Shown: positions 27,290 to 36,609 of the stretch, in pieces | Position numbering within the stretch: position 1 is the stretch's first letter | Layout: each line of letters starts with the position of its first letter | Source of the DNA: Streptococcus anginosus | GTDB lineage: Bacteria > Bacillota > Bacilli > Lactobacillales > Streptococcaceae | Length of the DNA: 64,000 nt | Reading direction: 5' to 3' | Assembly: GCF_900636475.1 (NCBI RefSeq) | Contig: NZ_LR134283.1 | Coordinates: 186,001 to 250,000 of the forward strand | Notes under the pieces: model-generated | Database searches by the model: none | Told to the model about the DNA's origin: nothing | What the model saw: only the letters and a program-made list of their open reading frames with translations | Translations under genes and position numbers: made by a program

Positions 27290-29089
27290 ATGAACAACTT
27301 GATTAAATCAAAATTAGAATTGTTGCCTACTAGTCCAGGTTGCTATATTCATAAAGATAAAAATGGCATTATCATCTATGTCGGAAAAGCTAAGAATCTG
27401 CGCAATCGGGTGCGCTCTTATTTTCGTGGGAGCCATGATACTAAGACCGAAGCGCTGGTATCTGAGATTGAGGATTTTGAGTTTATTGTCACGGATTCTA
27501 ACATTGAAGCTTTGCTGCTTGAAATCAATCTCATCAAGGAAAATCAGCCTAAGTACAATATCATGCTCAAGGATGATAAGTCCTACCCTTTTATCAAAAT
27601 TACCAATGAGACATATCCGCGTCTAATTATTACGCGTCAGGTCAAAAAGGATGGGGGGCTCTACTTTGGTCCTTATCCTGATGTAGGTGCTGCCAATGAA
27701 ATTAAGCGCCTGCTGGATCGAATTTTCCCTTTTCGCAAATGCACTAATCCGCCTGAGAAGGTTTGTTTCTACTACCACATCGGGCAGTGCCGAGCTCACA
27801 CTATCTGCCATAATGAACCACATTTTTTTCAAGATATGGCTCAAGAAGTATCAGACTTTCTCAAAGGGCATGATGATAAGATTATTGATGAGCTGAAAAG
27901 GAAAATGACTAGTGCGGCTGAGAAAATGGAGTTTGAAAAAGCGGCTGAGTACCGCGACTTGCTTCAAAGCATTGCGACGCTTCGCACTAAACAACGAGTC
28001 ATGGCGAAGGATTTGCAGAATCGGGATGTCTTTGGTTATTATGTAGACAAAGGCTGGATATGTGTGCAGGTGTTCTTTGTCCGTCAAGGAAAACTCATTG
28101 AGCGAGACGTGAATATGTTTCCTTACTACAATGATCCCGATGAGGATTTTCTGACCTATATTGGTCAATTTTATCAGGAAAAATCTCATCTGATTCCCAA
28201 TGAAATTTTGATTCCGTCTGATATTGATGATGTAGCTGTTCAGGCTGTGGTAGATACGAAGATTCTCAAACCTCAGCGAGGAGAGAAGAAACAGTTGGTT
28301 AATTTGGCTATTAAAAATGCGCAAGTTAGTTTGCAGCAGAAGTTTGATTTGTTGGAGAAATCTGTTGAAAAAACGCAAGGAGCTATTGAAAATCTAGGTC
28401 AGTTGCTCAATATTCCCACCCCAGTTCGGATTGAGTCCTTTGATAATTCCAATATTATGGGAACCAGTCCTGTTTCAGCTATGGTGGTCTTTATCAATGG
28501 GAAACCCAGCAAAAAGGATTATCGCAAGTATAAGATTAAGACAGTTGTCGGTCCAGATGACTATGCTAGTATGCGAGAAGTGATTAAGCGCCGCTATAGC
28601 CGAGTCATGCGAGATGGTTTAATACCGCCTGATCTTATTGTCATTGATGGTGGTCAGGGTCAAGTCAACATTGCTAAAGACGTCATTCAAAATCAATTAG
28701 GGTTAGATATTCCTATCGCTGGTTTGCAAAAGAACGACAAGCATCAGACTCATGAATTGCTCTTTGGCGATCCTTTGAAAGTGGTCGAATTATCTCGCAA
28801 TTCACAGGAATTTTTCCTTTTGCAACGCATCCAAGATGAAGTCCACCGCTTTGCCATTACCTTCCATCGCCAGCTCCGGTCTAAGAATTCCTTCTCATCA
28901 CAACTAGATGGCATTGAAGGACTGGGGCCCAAACGCAAGCAAAATTTGATGCGACATTTTAAATCTTTGACCAACATCAAGAAAGCCAGCGTGGATGAAA
29001 TTGTCGAAGTGGGTGTACCGCGAAAAGTGGCAGAGGCCGTGCAGGAGAAATTGAGCAAATCTACAGATAAAAAGATAACCAACTCCTAG
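27290..29089 (+). CDS. uvrC: Excinuclease ABC subunit C
   Basis: A 599-residue UvrC. The N-terminal GIY-YIG nuclease ([29 protein letters not shown] region) makes the 3' incision. A central UVR domain ([14 protein letters not shown], about 205-240) binds UvrB. The C-terminal endonuclease ([11 protein letters not shown] and VIDGGQGQ) makes the 5' incision, followed by a helix-hairpin-helix tail ([13 protein letters not shown]). [10 protein letters not shown] is taken as the start at 27290; a longer start at 27263 would lie upstream of the -10 box. Confidence 0.96.
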   Translation: MNNLIKSKLELLPTSPGCYIHKDKNGIIIYVGKAKNLRNRVRSYFRGSHDTKTEALVSEIEDFEFIVTDSNIEALLLEINLIKENQPKYNIMLKDDKSYPFIKITNETYPRLIITRQVKKDGGLYFGPYPDVGAANEIKRLLDRIFPFRKCTNPPEKVCFYYHIGQCRAHTICHNEPHFFQDMAQEVSDFLKGHDDKIIDELKRKMTSAAEKMEFEKAAEYRDLLQSIATLRTKQRVMAKDLQNRDVFGYYVDKGWICVQVFFVRQGKLIERDVNMFPYYNDPDEDFLTYIGQFYQEKSHLIPNEILIPSDIDDVAVQAVVDTKILKPQRGEKKQLVNLAIKNAQVSLQQKFDLLEKSVEKTQGAIENLGQLLNIPTPVRIESFDNSNIMGTSPVSAMVVFINGKPSKKDYRKYKIKTVVGPDDYASMREVIKRRYSRVMRDGLIPPDLIVIDGGQGQVNIAKDVIQNQLGLDIPIAGLQKNDKHQTHELLFGDPLKVVELSRNSQEFFLLQRIQDEVHRFAITFHRQLRSKNSFSSQLDGIEGLGPKRKQNLMRHFKSLTNIKKASVDEIVEVGVPRKVAEAVQEKLSKSTDKKITNS

Positions 29090-29195
29090 ATTTTAGGGAA
29101 GCAAGTTCATCAGACTATTTCTCGTGAAAAACCTCTGCAAGCTCTTCCAATTTATGGTAAAATGAAATTAGTATAATAAGAAAAGGAAAGTCCCT

Positions 29196-29801
29196 ATGAA
29201 ATTTCTTGAATTAAATAAAAAGCGTCATGCAACGAAGCATTTCAATGATAAAGCAGTTGATCCGAAAGATGTGCGGACGGCGATTGAAATTGCAACTTTA
29301 GCGCCAAGTGCTCACAATAGCCAGCCTTGGAAATTTGTAGTTGTGCGTGAGAAAAATGCAGAATTGGCTGAGATTGCTTTCGGTGCAAACAAAGACCAAA
29401 TCACAGAAGCACCCGTGACGATTGCTCTTTTTACAGATACAGACTTAGTTAAACGAGCTCGGAAAATTGCTCGTGTAGCTGGGGTCAATAATATGTCCGA
29501 CGAATTGTTGCAATATTATATGCAAAATTTACCGGTTGAATATGGGCATTATTCTGAGCAGCAAAAAAGCGATTATTTGGCTTTAAATGCTGGTTTGGTG
29601 GCAATGAATCTTGTTTTAGCATTGACTGATCAAGGCATTAGTTCCAATATTATCCTTGGATTTGATAAGTCAAAAGTCAATCAAGTGCTAGACATTGATG
29701 AGCGCTTCCGTCCAGAACTTTTAATTACTGTTGGCTACACAGACGATAAACTGGATCCAAGCTATCGTTTGCCAGTGGATGAGATTATTGAAAAACGTTG
29801 A
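29196..29801 (+). CDS. Nitroreductase-family NAD(P)H-dependent oxidoreductase
   Basis: A 201-residue FMN-dependent nitroreductase-fold protein. It has the N-terminal KKRHATKHF segment that contacts FMN phosphate, the APSAHNSQPWKFVV motif (about residues 38-51) and a C-terminal TVGY segment. Natural substrate is unknown. A TATAAT at 29172-29177 is its likely -10. pepV follows 19 bp downstream and probably shares the transcript. Confidence 0.88.
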   Translation: MKFLELNKKRHATKHFNDKAVDPKDVRTAIEIATLAPSAHNSQPWKFVVVREKNAELAEIAFGANKDQITEAPVTIALFTDTDLVKRARKIARVAGVNNMSDELLQYYMQNLPVEYGHYSEQQKSDYLALNAGLVAMNLVLALTDQGISSNIILGFDKSKVNQVLDIDERFRPELLITVGYTDDKLDPSYRLPVDEIIEKR

Positions 29802-29820
29802 TAGAAAGGAATATGATTTT

Positions 29821-31221
29821 ATGACGATTGATTTTAAAGCAGAGGTTGAAAAACGTCGCGATGCTCTATTGGCTGACTTATTTAGCCTTTTGGAAATCAA
29901 CTCCGAGCGAGATGATACGAAAGCAGATAAAGAACATCCTTTCGGGCCTGGACCTGTTAAGGCTTTGGAAAAATTCTTAGAATTAGCTGCGCGTGATGGT
30001 TATTCAACGAAGAATGTGGACAATTATGCAGGGCATTTTGAATATGGCGAAGGAGCTGAAGTTCTTGGAATTTTTGCACACATGGATGTGGTACCGGCTG
30101 GAAGCGGTTGGGATACAGATCCTTATACACCAACAATTAAAGATGGAAAACTCTATGCGCGTGGTGCGAGTGATGACAAAGGGCCAACAATGGCTTGCTA
30201 TTATGGACTGAAAATCATCAAAGAATTAGGTTTGTCGACGTCTAAGAAAGTTCGTTTTGTAGTTGGTACAGATGAAGAATCTGGTTGGGCTGATATGGAC
30301 TATTATTTCAAACACGTTGGTCTGCCAGAGCCAGACTTTGGCTTTTCGCCAGATGCAGAATTTCCGATTATCAATGGTGAAAAAGGAAACATCACCGAAT
30401 ATCTTCATTTTGCAGGGGAAAATGGCGGAGCTACGCACTTGCATAGTTTTACTGGCGGAATTCGTGAAAATATGGTTCCTGAATCTGCAACAGCAGTGGT
30501 ATCAGGAAATGTGCCAAATCTTGAAGATAAATTAGATGAATTTGCAAAAGAACATGGACTTCGATTTGAATACCAAGAATTACCGAGTGGTCAAATAACA
30601 GTTACGATTGTTGGGAAATCCGCTCACGGAGCATCTCCACAATCCGGTGTCAATGGCGCGACTTATCTGGCGAAATTCTTGACCCAGTTTGATTTTGCAG
30701 ATTCTGCTAAAAACTATCTTGAAGTGGCTGGAAACATTCTTTTAGAAGACCATGCAGGAAAAGCTCTGAAAGTGGATTATGTAGATGAAAAAATGGGTGC
30801 TCTTTCTATGAATGCAGGAGTCTTCCGCTTTGATGAGGCAAGTGATGACAACACCATTGCCCTTAATTTCCGCTATCCACAAGGAACCAATCCAGAAATG
30901 ATCAAATCTAAATTGGAAAACTTGCCTGTAGAAAACGTGACATTGTCAGAGCACGAGCATGTTCCTCATTATGTTCCAATGGAAGATCCACTTGTGACAA
31001 CGCTTTTGGACGTGTATGAAAAGCAAACAGGTCTGAAAGGTTATGAGCAAATCATTGGTGGAGGAACGTTTGGTCGTCTCTTGAAACGCGGTGTTGCTTA
31101 TGGTGCTATGTTCCCAGGCTATACAGATACCATGCACCAAGCAAATGAATTTATAGATGTAGAAGATCTTTTCCGTGCAGCAGCTATTTATGCTGAAGCA
31201 ATTTATGAACTGATTAAATAA
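29821..31221 (+). CDS. pepV: Dipeptidase PepV
   Basis: A 466-residue M20-family zinc aminopeptidase. Metal-binding motifs are FAHMDVVPAG (about residue 87), ASDDKGP (about 118) and TDEESGWADMDYY (about 152), and the C-terminal GGGTFGR and FPGYTDTMHQANE blocks are the PepV type. It cleaves dipeptides in the cytoplasm. The ATG at 29821 follows aaagga; the longer frame from 29731 would overlap the previous gene. Confidence 0.94.
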   Translation: MTIDFKAEVEKRRDALLADLFSLLEINSERDDTKADKEHPFGPGPVKALEKFLELAARDGYSTKNVDNYAGHFEYGEGAEVLGIFAHMDVVPAGSGWDTDPYTPTIKDGKLYARGASDDKGPTMACYYGLKIIKELGLSTSKKVRFVVGTDEESGWADMDYYFKHVGLPEPDFGFSPDAEFPIINGEKGNITEYLHFAGENGGATHLHSFTGGIRENMVPESATAVVSGNVPNLEDKLDEFAKEHGLRFEYQELPSGQITVTIVGKSAHGASPQSGVNGATYLAKFLTQFDFADSAKNYLEVAGNILLEDHAGKALKVDYVDEKMGALSMNAGVFRFDEASDDNTIALNFRYPQGTNPEMIKSKLENLPVENVTLSEHEHVPHYVPMEDPLVTTLLDVYEKQTGLKGYEQIIGGGTFGRLLKRGVAYGAMFPGYTDTMHQANEFIDVEDLFRAAAIYAEAIYELIK

Positions 31222-31276
31222 AACAGGTAAACTCAGCTAGAAATAGTTGAGTTTCTTTCAAAGAAAGAGAACAATT

Positions 31277-32134
31277 ATGATTTACACAATTACGAGTGCG
31301 ACAGGTCAATTGGGGCAAAAGGTTGTTGCTGAAGCACGAAAACATTTAAATTCTAATGAAATTCGGCTATCTGTTCGAAGTCCCAAAAAAGCAAGTCAAT
31401 ATGTAACAGCAGGGATTGATGTTAGAGCAGCTGATTATTTAGATGTGAATTCTATGGTCGAGGCTTGGCGTGGAACGGATGTTTTGATTTACATTCCAAG
31501 TATTTCCCATCCAAGCATTGTGCGTGTGCCAGAATTTGAAAATTCGGTCATTGCAGCAGAAAGAGCTGGAGTTAAGCACTTTATCTTTGTTGGATTTTTC
31601 GCCGATCAAGTCAATAGTCCATTTCACATGGCAGCTTTCTTTGCTTATGCCAATACTCGTCTAGCGTCGGCTGGATTTTCTTACAGCATTATCAAAAATG
31701 CTATGTATGATGATCCATTGGTGCCTTATTTACCTGAGTTAATAGAGCGCAAGGCTGTTATTTATCCAATGGGAAATGCCAAAATGAGCTTTATTTCACG
31801 GGAAGATAGTGCAGAAGCCATTGTCAAACTGGCTATGTCACCTGTCCTACAGGGAAAAACGTATGTTTTGACTCAAGAACGCAATTACACAATGTTGGAG
31901 CTGGCTAATCTTTTGTCCGAGGTTTCTGGTCACGAGATTGGCTACCAACCAGTGACGGTTGAGGAATTTGCTGCCATTTATGATCAACCAAAAGGTTTCG
32001 GTGTTGTGCTGGCTTCTCTTTATCAAGCTGGAAGTCAAGGCTGTCTGGATATTGTGACAGATGATTTTCGGACAATCACAGGACGGCAGGCAACTGATTT
32101 GAAAAGCTACATGAAGAAGAATTATCAAAAATAG
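31277..32134 (+). CDS. NmrA-like NAD(P)-binding oxidoreductase
   Basis: A 285-residue atypical short-chain dehydrogenase. The N-terminus MIYTITSATGQLGQKVV is a Rossmann nucleotide-binding motif (T-x2-G-x-L-G), and the fold matches NmrA or quinone-oxidoreductase-2-like proteins. These bind NAD(P)H and either reduce quinones or act as redox sensors. The ATG at 31277 follows aagaaagaga. Confidence 0.82.
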   Translation: MIYTITSATGQLGQKVVAEARKHLNSNEIRLSVRSPKKASQYVTAGIDVRAADYLDVNSMVEAWRGTDVLIYIPSISHPSIVRVPEFENSVIAAERAGVKHFIFVGFFADQVNSPFHMAAFFAYANTRLASAGFSYSIIKNAMYDDPLVPYLPELIERKAVIYPMGNAKMSFISREDSAEAIVKLAMSPVLQGKTYVLTQERNYTMLELANLLSEVSGHEIGYQPVTVEEFAAIYDQPKGFGVVLASLYQAGSQGCLDIVTDDFRTITGRQATDLKSYMKKNYQK

Positions 32135-32143
32135 AGGCAAGAA

Positions 32144-32728
32144 ATGGAAACGCTAGAAGACATTAAGAAAGCTATTATGGCTGATTCACAAAATCAAGCA
32201 TATACAAAGCGAGGAATTGAGCCACTTTTTGCAGCGCCTAAAACGGCACGTATCAATATTGTCGGTCAAGCACCGGGCATCAGAGCGCAGGAAACGCGCT
32301 TGTACTGGAATGATAAGAGTGGTGATCGCTTGCGTGAATGGATGGGTGTCGATTATGATACTTTTTATCATTCAGGCTATTTTGCCGCGATTCCAATGGA
32401 CTTTTATTTCCCAGGTCATGGAAAGTCAGGGGATTTACCGCCGCGTAAGGGCTTTGCTGAAAAATGGCATCAGCCGATTTTAGACTTGCTACCAGATCTT
32501 GAATTGACTGTTCTTATTGGTCAGTATGCTCAAAAATACTACCTTCATCAAAAAGGAACTGTAAAACTAACTGATACGGTAAAACATTATCAAGACTACT
32601 TGCCAGAATTTTTCCCGCTTGTCCACCCCTCACCACGAAATCAAATTTGGATGGCTAAGAATCCTTGGTTTGCAGAAACCGTAATCCCTGATTTAAGGGA
32701 ACGGGTACAAAAGATTATTTCAAGATGA
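32144..32728 (+). CDS. Uracil-DNA glycosylase family protein
   Basis: A 194-residue protein of the UDG-like superfamily. The N-terminal NIVGQAPGIRAQETR contains the GxxPG-type substrate loop, and the C-terminal FFPLVHPSPRNQIW contains the HPSPR motif equivalent to the leucine loop. It differs from Ung (family 1), so it may excise uracil or another damaged base, or have a different function. It lies 9 bp after the NmrA-like gene and ends at a strong terminator. Confidence 0.8.
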   Translation: METLEDIKKAIMADSQNQAYTKRGIEPLFAAPKTARINIVGQAPGIRAQETRLYWNDKSGDRLREWMGVDYDTFYHSGYFAAIPMDFYFPGHGKSGDLPPRKGFAEKWHQPILDLLPDLELTVLIGQYAQKYYLHQKGTVKLTDTVKHYQDYLPEFFPLVHPSPRNQIWMAKNPWFAETVIPDLRERVQKIISR

Positions 32729-32750
32729 GCACTTGCTCATCTTTTTTTTG
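32724..32750 (+). terminator. Terminator overlapping the stop codon of the UDG-like gene
   Basis: GATGAGC at 32724-32730 pairs with GCTCATC at 32735-32741, followed by eight T. The stop codon TGA (32726-32728) is inside the left arm. Confidence 0.92.
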
Positions 32751-32761
32751 AAACCAAATCT

Positions 32762-32808
32762 TTGACAAAAAAGGTTCGATATAGTATTATAAATAAACTT
32801 CTATATCG
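32762..32808 (+). promoter_or_regulatory. Promoter and palindromic operator of the MarR-transporter operon
   Basis: TTGACA at 32762-32767 and TATTAT at 32785-32790 are 17 bp apart. CGATATAG at 32777-32784 and its exact inverted partner CTATATCG at 32801-32808 flank the -10 and the start region. This is the expected layout of an autoregulatory MarR operator. Confidence 0.75.
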
Positions 32809-32830
32809 TATAATTTTAGAGGAAAAACAG

Positions 32831-33283
32831 TTGGATAGAAAAATAATTAATAGTGGGTTTTACATTGGAAAAATTCATCGTTTGTCCAATCGACTGATGA
32901 ACCACATTTTGTTAGAACGAGGAATCCAAGCCTTTAATGGAGAGCAGGGACGTATTTTACATGCGCTTTGGCAAAAAAATTATCAAAGCCAAACCGAACT
33001 GTCAGAGCAGACTGGCTTGACGTTGAACACTCTAACCAAAATGATTGACCGAATGATTCGCATGAAGCTTGTGGAACGGTGTTCTCATGAAAAAGATAAG
33101 CGGAAAAAGATGATTTGTCTGACAGATTATGCAAAAGGATTAAAAGCAGAATATGATGCAATTTCTGATGAAATCATTGAAATCTTTTACAGTGGTTTTT
33201 CTGATCTGGAAATCAGTGAATTTGAGATTTATTTAGAGCGTATTTTAGTAAATTTAAGCCAATCAAGAAAGGATGAAGCATGA
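32831..33283 (+). CDS. MarR-family transcriptional regulator
   Basis: A 150-residue winged-helix regulator: helix-turn-helix at SQTELSEQTGLTLNTLTKMIDRMIRMKLVER, wing with SHEKDKRKKMICLTD. The start is taken as TTG at 32831 with site agagga, because the longer frame from 32762 would begin inside the -35 box of its own promoter. It overlaps the transporter gene by 4 bp (ATGA), so it is likely to regulate the transporter and itself through the 32777-32808 palindrome. Confidence 0.85.
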   Translation: MDRKIINSGFYIGKIHRLSNRLMNHILLERGIQAFNGEQGRILHALWQKNYQSQTELSEQTGLTLNTLTKMIDRMIRMKLVERCSHEKDKRKKMICLTDYAKGLKAEYDAISDEIIEIFYSGFSDLEISEFEIYLERILVNLSQSRKDEA

Positions 33284-34812
33284 ACGAGTTAATCAAATTA
33301 GTGACCAATCAATGGCAGTTTCTATTTAGTCTGGTGCGGGATCATATCTGGATATCGGGGTTGTCTATCTTGCTTGCTTTAATTTTGGGAGTTGGGCTTG
33401 GAATTTTCATCAGTTTCAAAAAAAGCTGGGCTGGTGTCGTTATCGGAATAGTGAATATTCTTTATACAATTCCCTCTATTGCCCTTTTAGGGATTTTGAT
33501 TTCAATTACAGGAATTGGTAACAAGACAGCAATTGTAGCTCTAACCTTGTATGCACTTTTACCTATGGTACGGAGCACTTATACAGGGATTACAGGTGTT
33601 GATCCGCTTCTCGTTGAAGCAGCAGAAGGAATGGGTTCTACTCGCGAACAGATTTTAACCAAGGTTCAATTGCCACTTGCCTTTCCGGTCATGATGGCAG
33701 GTTTTCGCAATATGGTGACGATGACCATTGCACTAGCCGGGATTGCTTCTTTCGTTGGTGCTGGTGGTCTGGGGGTTGCAATCTACCGTGGGATTACCAC
33801 TAATAATCAAACCTTGACCTTGGTCGGAAGTATTTTAGTAGCTTTGTTGGCATTGGTCTTTGATTTTCTCCTTTCTTTGGTCGAAAAATCAATCTTAAAC
33901 CATAAAAAAGTATCTGAAAAATGGTTAGTTGTTTTAAGTTTCATAACTCTTTTGACAGCAGGAACAATCGCGTTTTTGCAAATGAATCCAATGGGCGGAA
34001 CGGTCAAGATTGCGACCAAGCCACAGACGGAAAACTATATCTTAGGTGAAATGCAAAAGCAAGTCATTGAAGAATATACCAATCTGAAGGTCAAAATGAC
34101 CAAAGGTGTTGGTGGTGGTACCTCAAATATTCATCCAGCAATGGTTAAAGGTGAATTTGATATTTATGCTGAATACACCGGTACAATCTGGGAAGTTATT
34201 CTCAAAAAATCAGGCTCGTATGATGAAAGTCAATTTAAGACGCTTGAAAGTCAATACCGCAAGAAATATCAACTTGCATGGGCAAATACATTTAGCTTTA
34301 ATAACACATATGGCTTAGCCGTTCGTAAGGATGTAGCAGAAAAATACAATATTAAAACCTTTAGTGATTTAGCCAAAGCCAGTCCTAATTTAACTTTTGG
34401 TGCAGAGTATGACTTCTTTGGTCGTGAAGACGGTTTTGCACGTTTGCAATCTACCTATGGTATGAAGTTCAAATCTCAAGTGGATATGGATAGCGGATTG
34501 AAATATCAGGCTATTAAATCCGGAAAAGTTGATGCGATTGATATTTTTACTACAGATGGACAGCTTTATGGTGCCAATCTAGTGGTTTTGAAAGATGATA
34601 AAAAAATCTATCCTTCTTATCAGGCAGGGACAGTTGTTCGAGAAGCCACTCTAAAAAAATACCCACAATTGAAAAAAGCATTGGCAAAATTAGACGGTAT
34701 TTTAACAGATAGTAAAATGGCAGAATTGAACCACAAAGTAGAAAACGACAAAGAAGAGCCGGCTAAAGTTGCTCATGACTATCTTGTAGAGAAAGGAATT
34801 TTGAAAAAATGA
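33280..34812 (+). CDS. Betaine/carnitine/choline-type ABC transporter permease fused to substrate-binding domain
   Basis: A 510-residue fusion. The N-terminal permease has about six membrane spans (residues 1-215) and an EAAEGMGSTREQIL EAA loop. After one more span (about 217-238), an extracellular OpuAC-type binding domain begins at about 245 with KIATKPQTENYILGEM and runs to the end. The domain has GGTSNIHPAMVKGEFDIYAEYTGT, typical of the glycine betaine/choline-binding OpuBC/ProWX group. It imports compatible solutes or choline; the exact ligand is open. Streptococci with choline-dependent walls use a similar gene (ProWX type). Confidence 0.92.
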   Translation: MNELIKLVTNQWQFLFSLVRDHIWISGLSILLALILGVGLGIFISFKKSWAGVVIGIVNILYTIPSIALLGILISITGIGNKTAIVALTLYALLPMVRSTYTGITGVDPLLVEAAEGMGSTREQILTKVQLPLAFPVMMAGFRNMVTMTIALAGIASFVGAGGLGVAIYRGITTNNQTLTLVGSILVALLALVFDFLLSLVEKSILNHKKVSEKWLVVLSFITLLTAGTIAFLQMNPMGGTVKIATKPQTENYILGEMQKQVIEEYTNLKVKMTKGVGGGTSNIHPAMVKGEFDIYAEYTGTIWEVILKKSGSYDESQFKTLESQYRKKYQLAWANTFSFNNTYGLAVRKDVAEKYNIKTFSDLAKASPNLTFGAEYDFFGREDGFARLQSTYGMKFKSQVDMDSGLKYQAIKSGKVDAIDIFTTDGQLYGANLVVLKDDKKIYPSYQAGTVVREATLKKYPQLKKALAKLDGILTDSKMAELNHKVENDKEEPAKVAHDYLVEKGILKK

Positions 34813-35528
34813 TTGAATACAAAGAAATTAGCAAATCTTATGGAAAACAAGACATTATCAAAAATCTAAATCTAAAGATTGAAGACGGCACTTTTCTGAC
34901 AGTTGTGGGGACTTCTGGCTCAGGCAAAACGACATTGTTAAAGATGATAAATGGTTTGGTCAAGCCGAATCAAGGGCAAATCCTTATCAATGGTCAAGAT
35001 GTGCAGGACACGGATTTGATTGAATTGCGGCGAAACATCGGTTATTCGATTCAAGGAAATGGGCTTTTTTCACATTTGACAGTTGCTGAAAATATTGCTT
35101 TTGTTTTGAATTTACAAAAGAAAAATCAAGTGGAAATAGAGAGAGTTGTAGATGAAAAGTTAGCCATGCTTGGTTTGGATCCCCAGCTAAAAAATCGCTA
35201 TCCAGCAGCTTTGTCTGGTGGGCAGGCGCAACGAGTGGGGATTGCCCGTGCACTAGCTGCAACGCCTAATATTTTGCTAATGGATGAGCCGTTTGGAGCA
35301 GTGGATGCTATTACGCGCTATCAGTTACAGCGTGAATTAAAGTTACTGCATGAAGAAACCGGAATTACAGTTGTGTTTATCACACACGATATAGCAGAAG
35401 CTTTGAAACTAGGTACGAAAATCCTCGTTTTAGATAAGGGAGAAATCCAGCAATATGGCACGCCGCAGGAAATAAAAATGCAGCCTGCAAATGATTTTGT
35501 CAAAAAATTACTAGAATTAGCAAGCTAA
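34809..35528 (+). CDS. Betaine/choline-type ABC transporter ATP-binding protein
   Basis: A 239-residue ATPase: Walker A GTSGSGKTT (about residues 35-43), signature LSGGQAQRVGIARAL (about 135), Walker B ILLMDEPFGAVD, and switch His in FITHD. It lacks the C-terminal CBS pair of the osmosensing OpuA/ProV type, which fits OpuB/OpuC-like substrate-induced uptake. It overlaps the permease gene by 4 bp and forms the importer with it. Confidence 0.93.
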   Translation: MIEYKEISKSYGKQDIIKNLNLKIEDGTFLTVVGTSGSGKTTLLKMINGLVKPNQGQILINGQDVQDTDLIELRRNIGYSIQGNGLFSHLTVAENIAFVLNLQKKNQVEIERVVDEKLAMLGLDPQLKNRYPAALSGGQAQRVGIARALAATPNILLMDEPFGAVDAITRYQLQRELKLLHEETGITVVFITHDIAEALKLGTKILVLDKGEIQQYGTPQEIKMQPANDFVKKLLELAS

Positions 35529-35539
35529 GGAGAAGTTCT

Positions 35540-35554
35540 ATGAATCAAAAATGA
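35540..35554 (+). other. Mini reading frame MNQK overlapping the oxidoreductase start
   Basis: The ribosome site aaggag (35527-35532) is 7 bp before an ATG at 35540 that encodes only MNQK and stops at the TGA overlapping the oxidoreductase ATG (35551). One more A in the run of five before that ATG would fuse the two frames. It could be a coupling leader, a slippage switch or a sequencing error. Confidence 0.5.
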
Positions 35555-36504
35555 AAGCCATGGTGATTTATGAGCCTGGTGGTCCAGAAAAATTTGTTCT
35601 AGAAGAACGAGAAATCCCGAATGTAAAAGCAGGCTGGACTCTAGTCAAGATTAAAGGTTTTGGGATCAATCATTCAGAAATTGTCACTCGGAAAGGTCTA
35701 TCTCCAACTGTTCAATTCCCTCGTATTTTAGGAATTGAGTGTGTAGGACAAGTAGTTGAAACGACAAGGAGAGATTTGCAAGAAGGACAAAAAATAGTCT
35801 CTATCATGGGGGAAATGGGACGTGCTTTTGACGGTTCTTATGCTGAATATGCTCTACTTCCAAATGAGCAGATTTATCCCGTAGATAGCCAATTACCTTG
35901 GTCTGAGTTAGCAGCAGTACCAGAGACCTATTATACCGCTTTTGGCTCTTTCAAAAATCTGCAGATAAAAGAAGGAGATTCAATCTTAGTCCGAGCTGCG
36001 ACAAGTGGTGTTGGATTAGCTTTCTTAAAATTGGTAAAGGCGCAATTCCCACAGAATCGTGTAGTTGGCGTAGTTCGTTCTCTTGCTAAAAAAGATTTGC
36101 TTCAACATCAAGGTTTTGATGAAATTATTTTAAATGAAAGAGGAGTTTTGCAAACTGAGGAAAAGTTTGATAAAATCCTTGAATTAGTTGGTCCGGCTAC
36201 TTTAAAAAATTCATTTGACCATATTCAAAGTGCAGGAATTATCTGTAACACTGGTCAATTAGGTGGCAAATGGTATGTAGAGGAGTTTGACCCAATCGTA
36301 GAAATAAAAAATAATAGCTTTTTGACGAGTTTTTATTCAGGCAATATGAGCCAGCAGCTTATTGATGAACTTTTTAGCTATATTGATACTTACCAGAAAA
36401 ATATATCTCCTCAACGAATCTTTTCGTTAGAGCAAATCCCAGCAGCCCATTCTTATATCGAAAGTCAAGCGGGATTTGGGAAAGTGGTCGTCTTAAATGA
36501 TTAA
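35551..36504 (+). CDS. Quinone oxidoreductase-like MDR-family protein
   Basis: A 317-residue medium-chain dehydrogenase/reductase of the zeta-crystallin/quinone reductase type without visible zinc-binding cysteines. It contains the GFGINHSEIVTRKG segment, a GIECVG motif (about residue 60) and a nucleotide-binding loop VRAATSGVGLAF (about 147-158). It would reduce quinones or enones with NADPH. It is positioned after the ABC transporter in the same direction. Its own ribosome site is too far away (18 bp) and serves a mini-ORF instead. Confidence 0.82.
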   Translation: MKAMVIYEPGGPEKFVLEEREIPNVKAGWTLVKIKGFGINHSEIVTRKGLSPTVQFPRILGIECVGQVVETTRRDLQEGQKIVSIMGEMGRAFDGSYAEYALLPNEQIYPVDSQLPWSELAAVPETYYTAFGSFKNLQIKEGDSILVRAATSGVGLAFLKLVKAQFPQNRVVGVVRSLAKKDLLQHQGFDEIILNERGVLQTEEKFDKILELVGPATLKNSFDHIQSAGIICNTGQLGGKWYVEEFDPIVEIKNNSFLTSFYSGNMSQQLIDELFSYIDTYQKNISPQRIFSLEQIPAAHSYIESQAGFGKVVVLND

Positions 36505-36526
36505 CTAGAAAAAATGAAAAGTGTGC

Positions 36527-36552
36527 AAATGCATGCTTTTTTGAATTGACAT
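36527..36552 (+). terminator. Terminator after the oxidoreductase gene
   Basis: AAAAGTGTGC at 36527-36536 pairs with GCATGCTTTT at 36541-36550 (with wobble) and continues into T residues. Confidence 0.7.
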
Positions 36553-36574
36553 ACAGTATATCTACGCCTATAAT
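36546..36574 (+). promoter_or_regulatory. Promoter of the ldcB-like gene
   Basis: TTGACA at 36546-36551 and TATAAT at 36569-36574, 17 bp apart; the -35 overlaps the preceding terminator tail. Confidence 0.85.
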
Positions 36575-36609
36575 GTAAATTAGAAAATTCTATAAATGAG
36601 GCGATACAG

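Noticed and set aside
32762..32830. Longer MarR protein from TTG at 32762
   Set aside because: This TTG is the first half of the TTGACA -35 box, and the added residues run through the -10 and operator.
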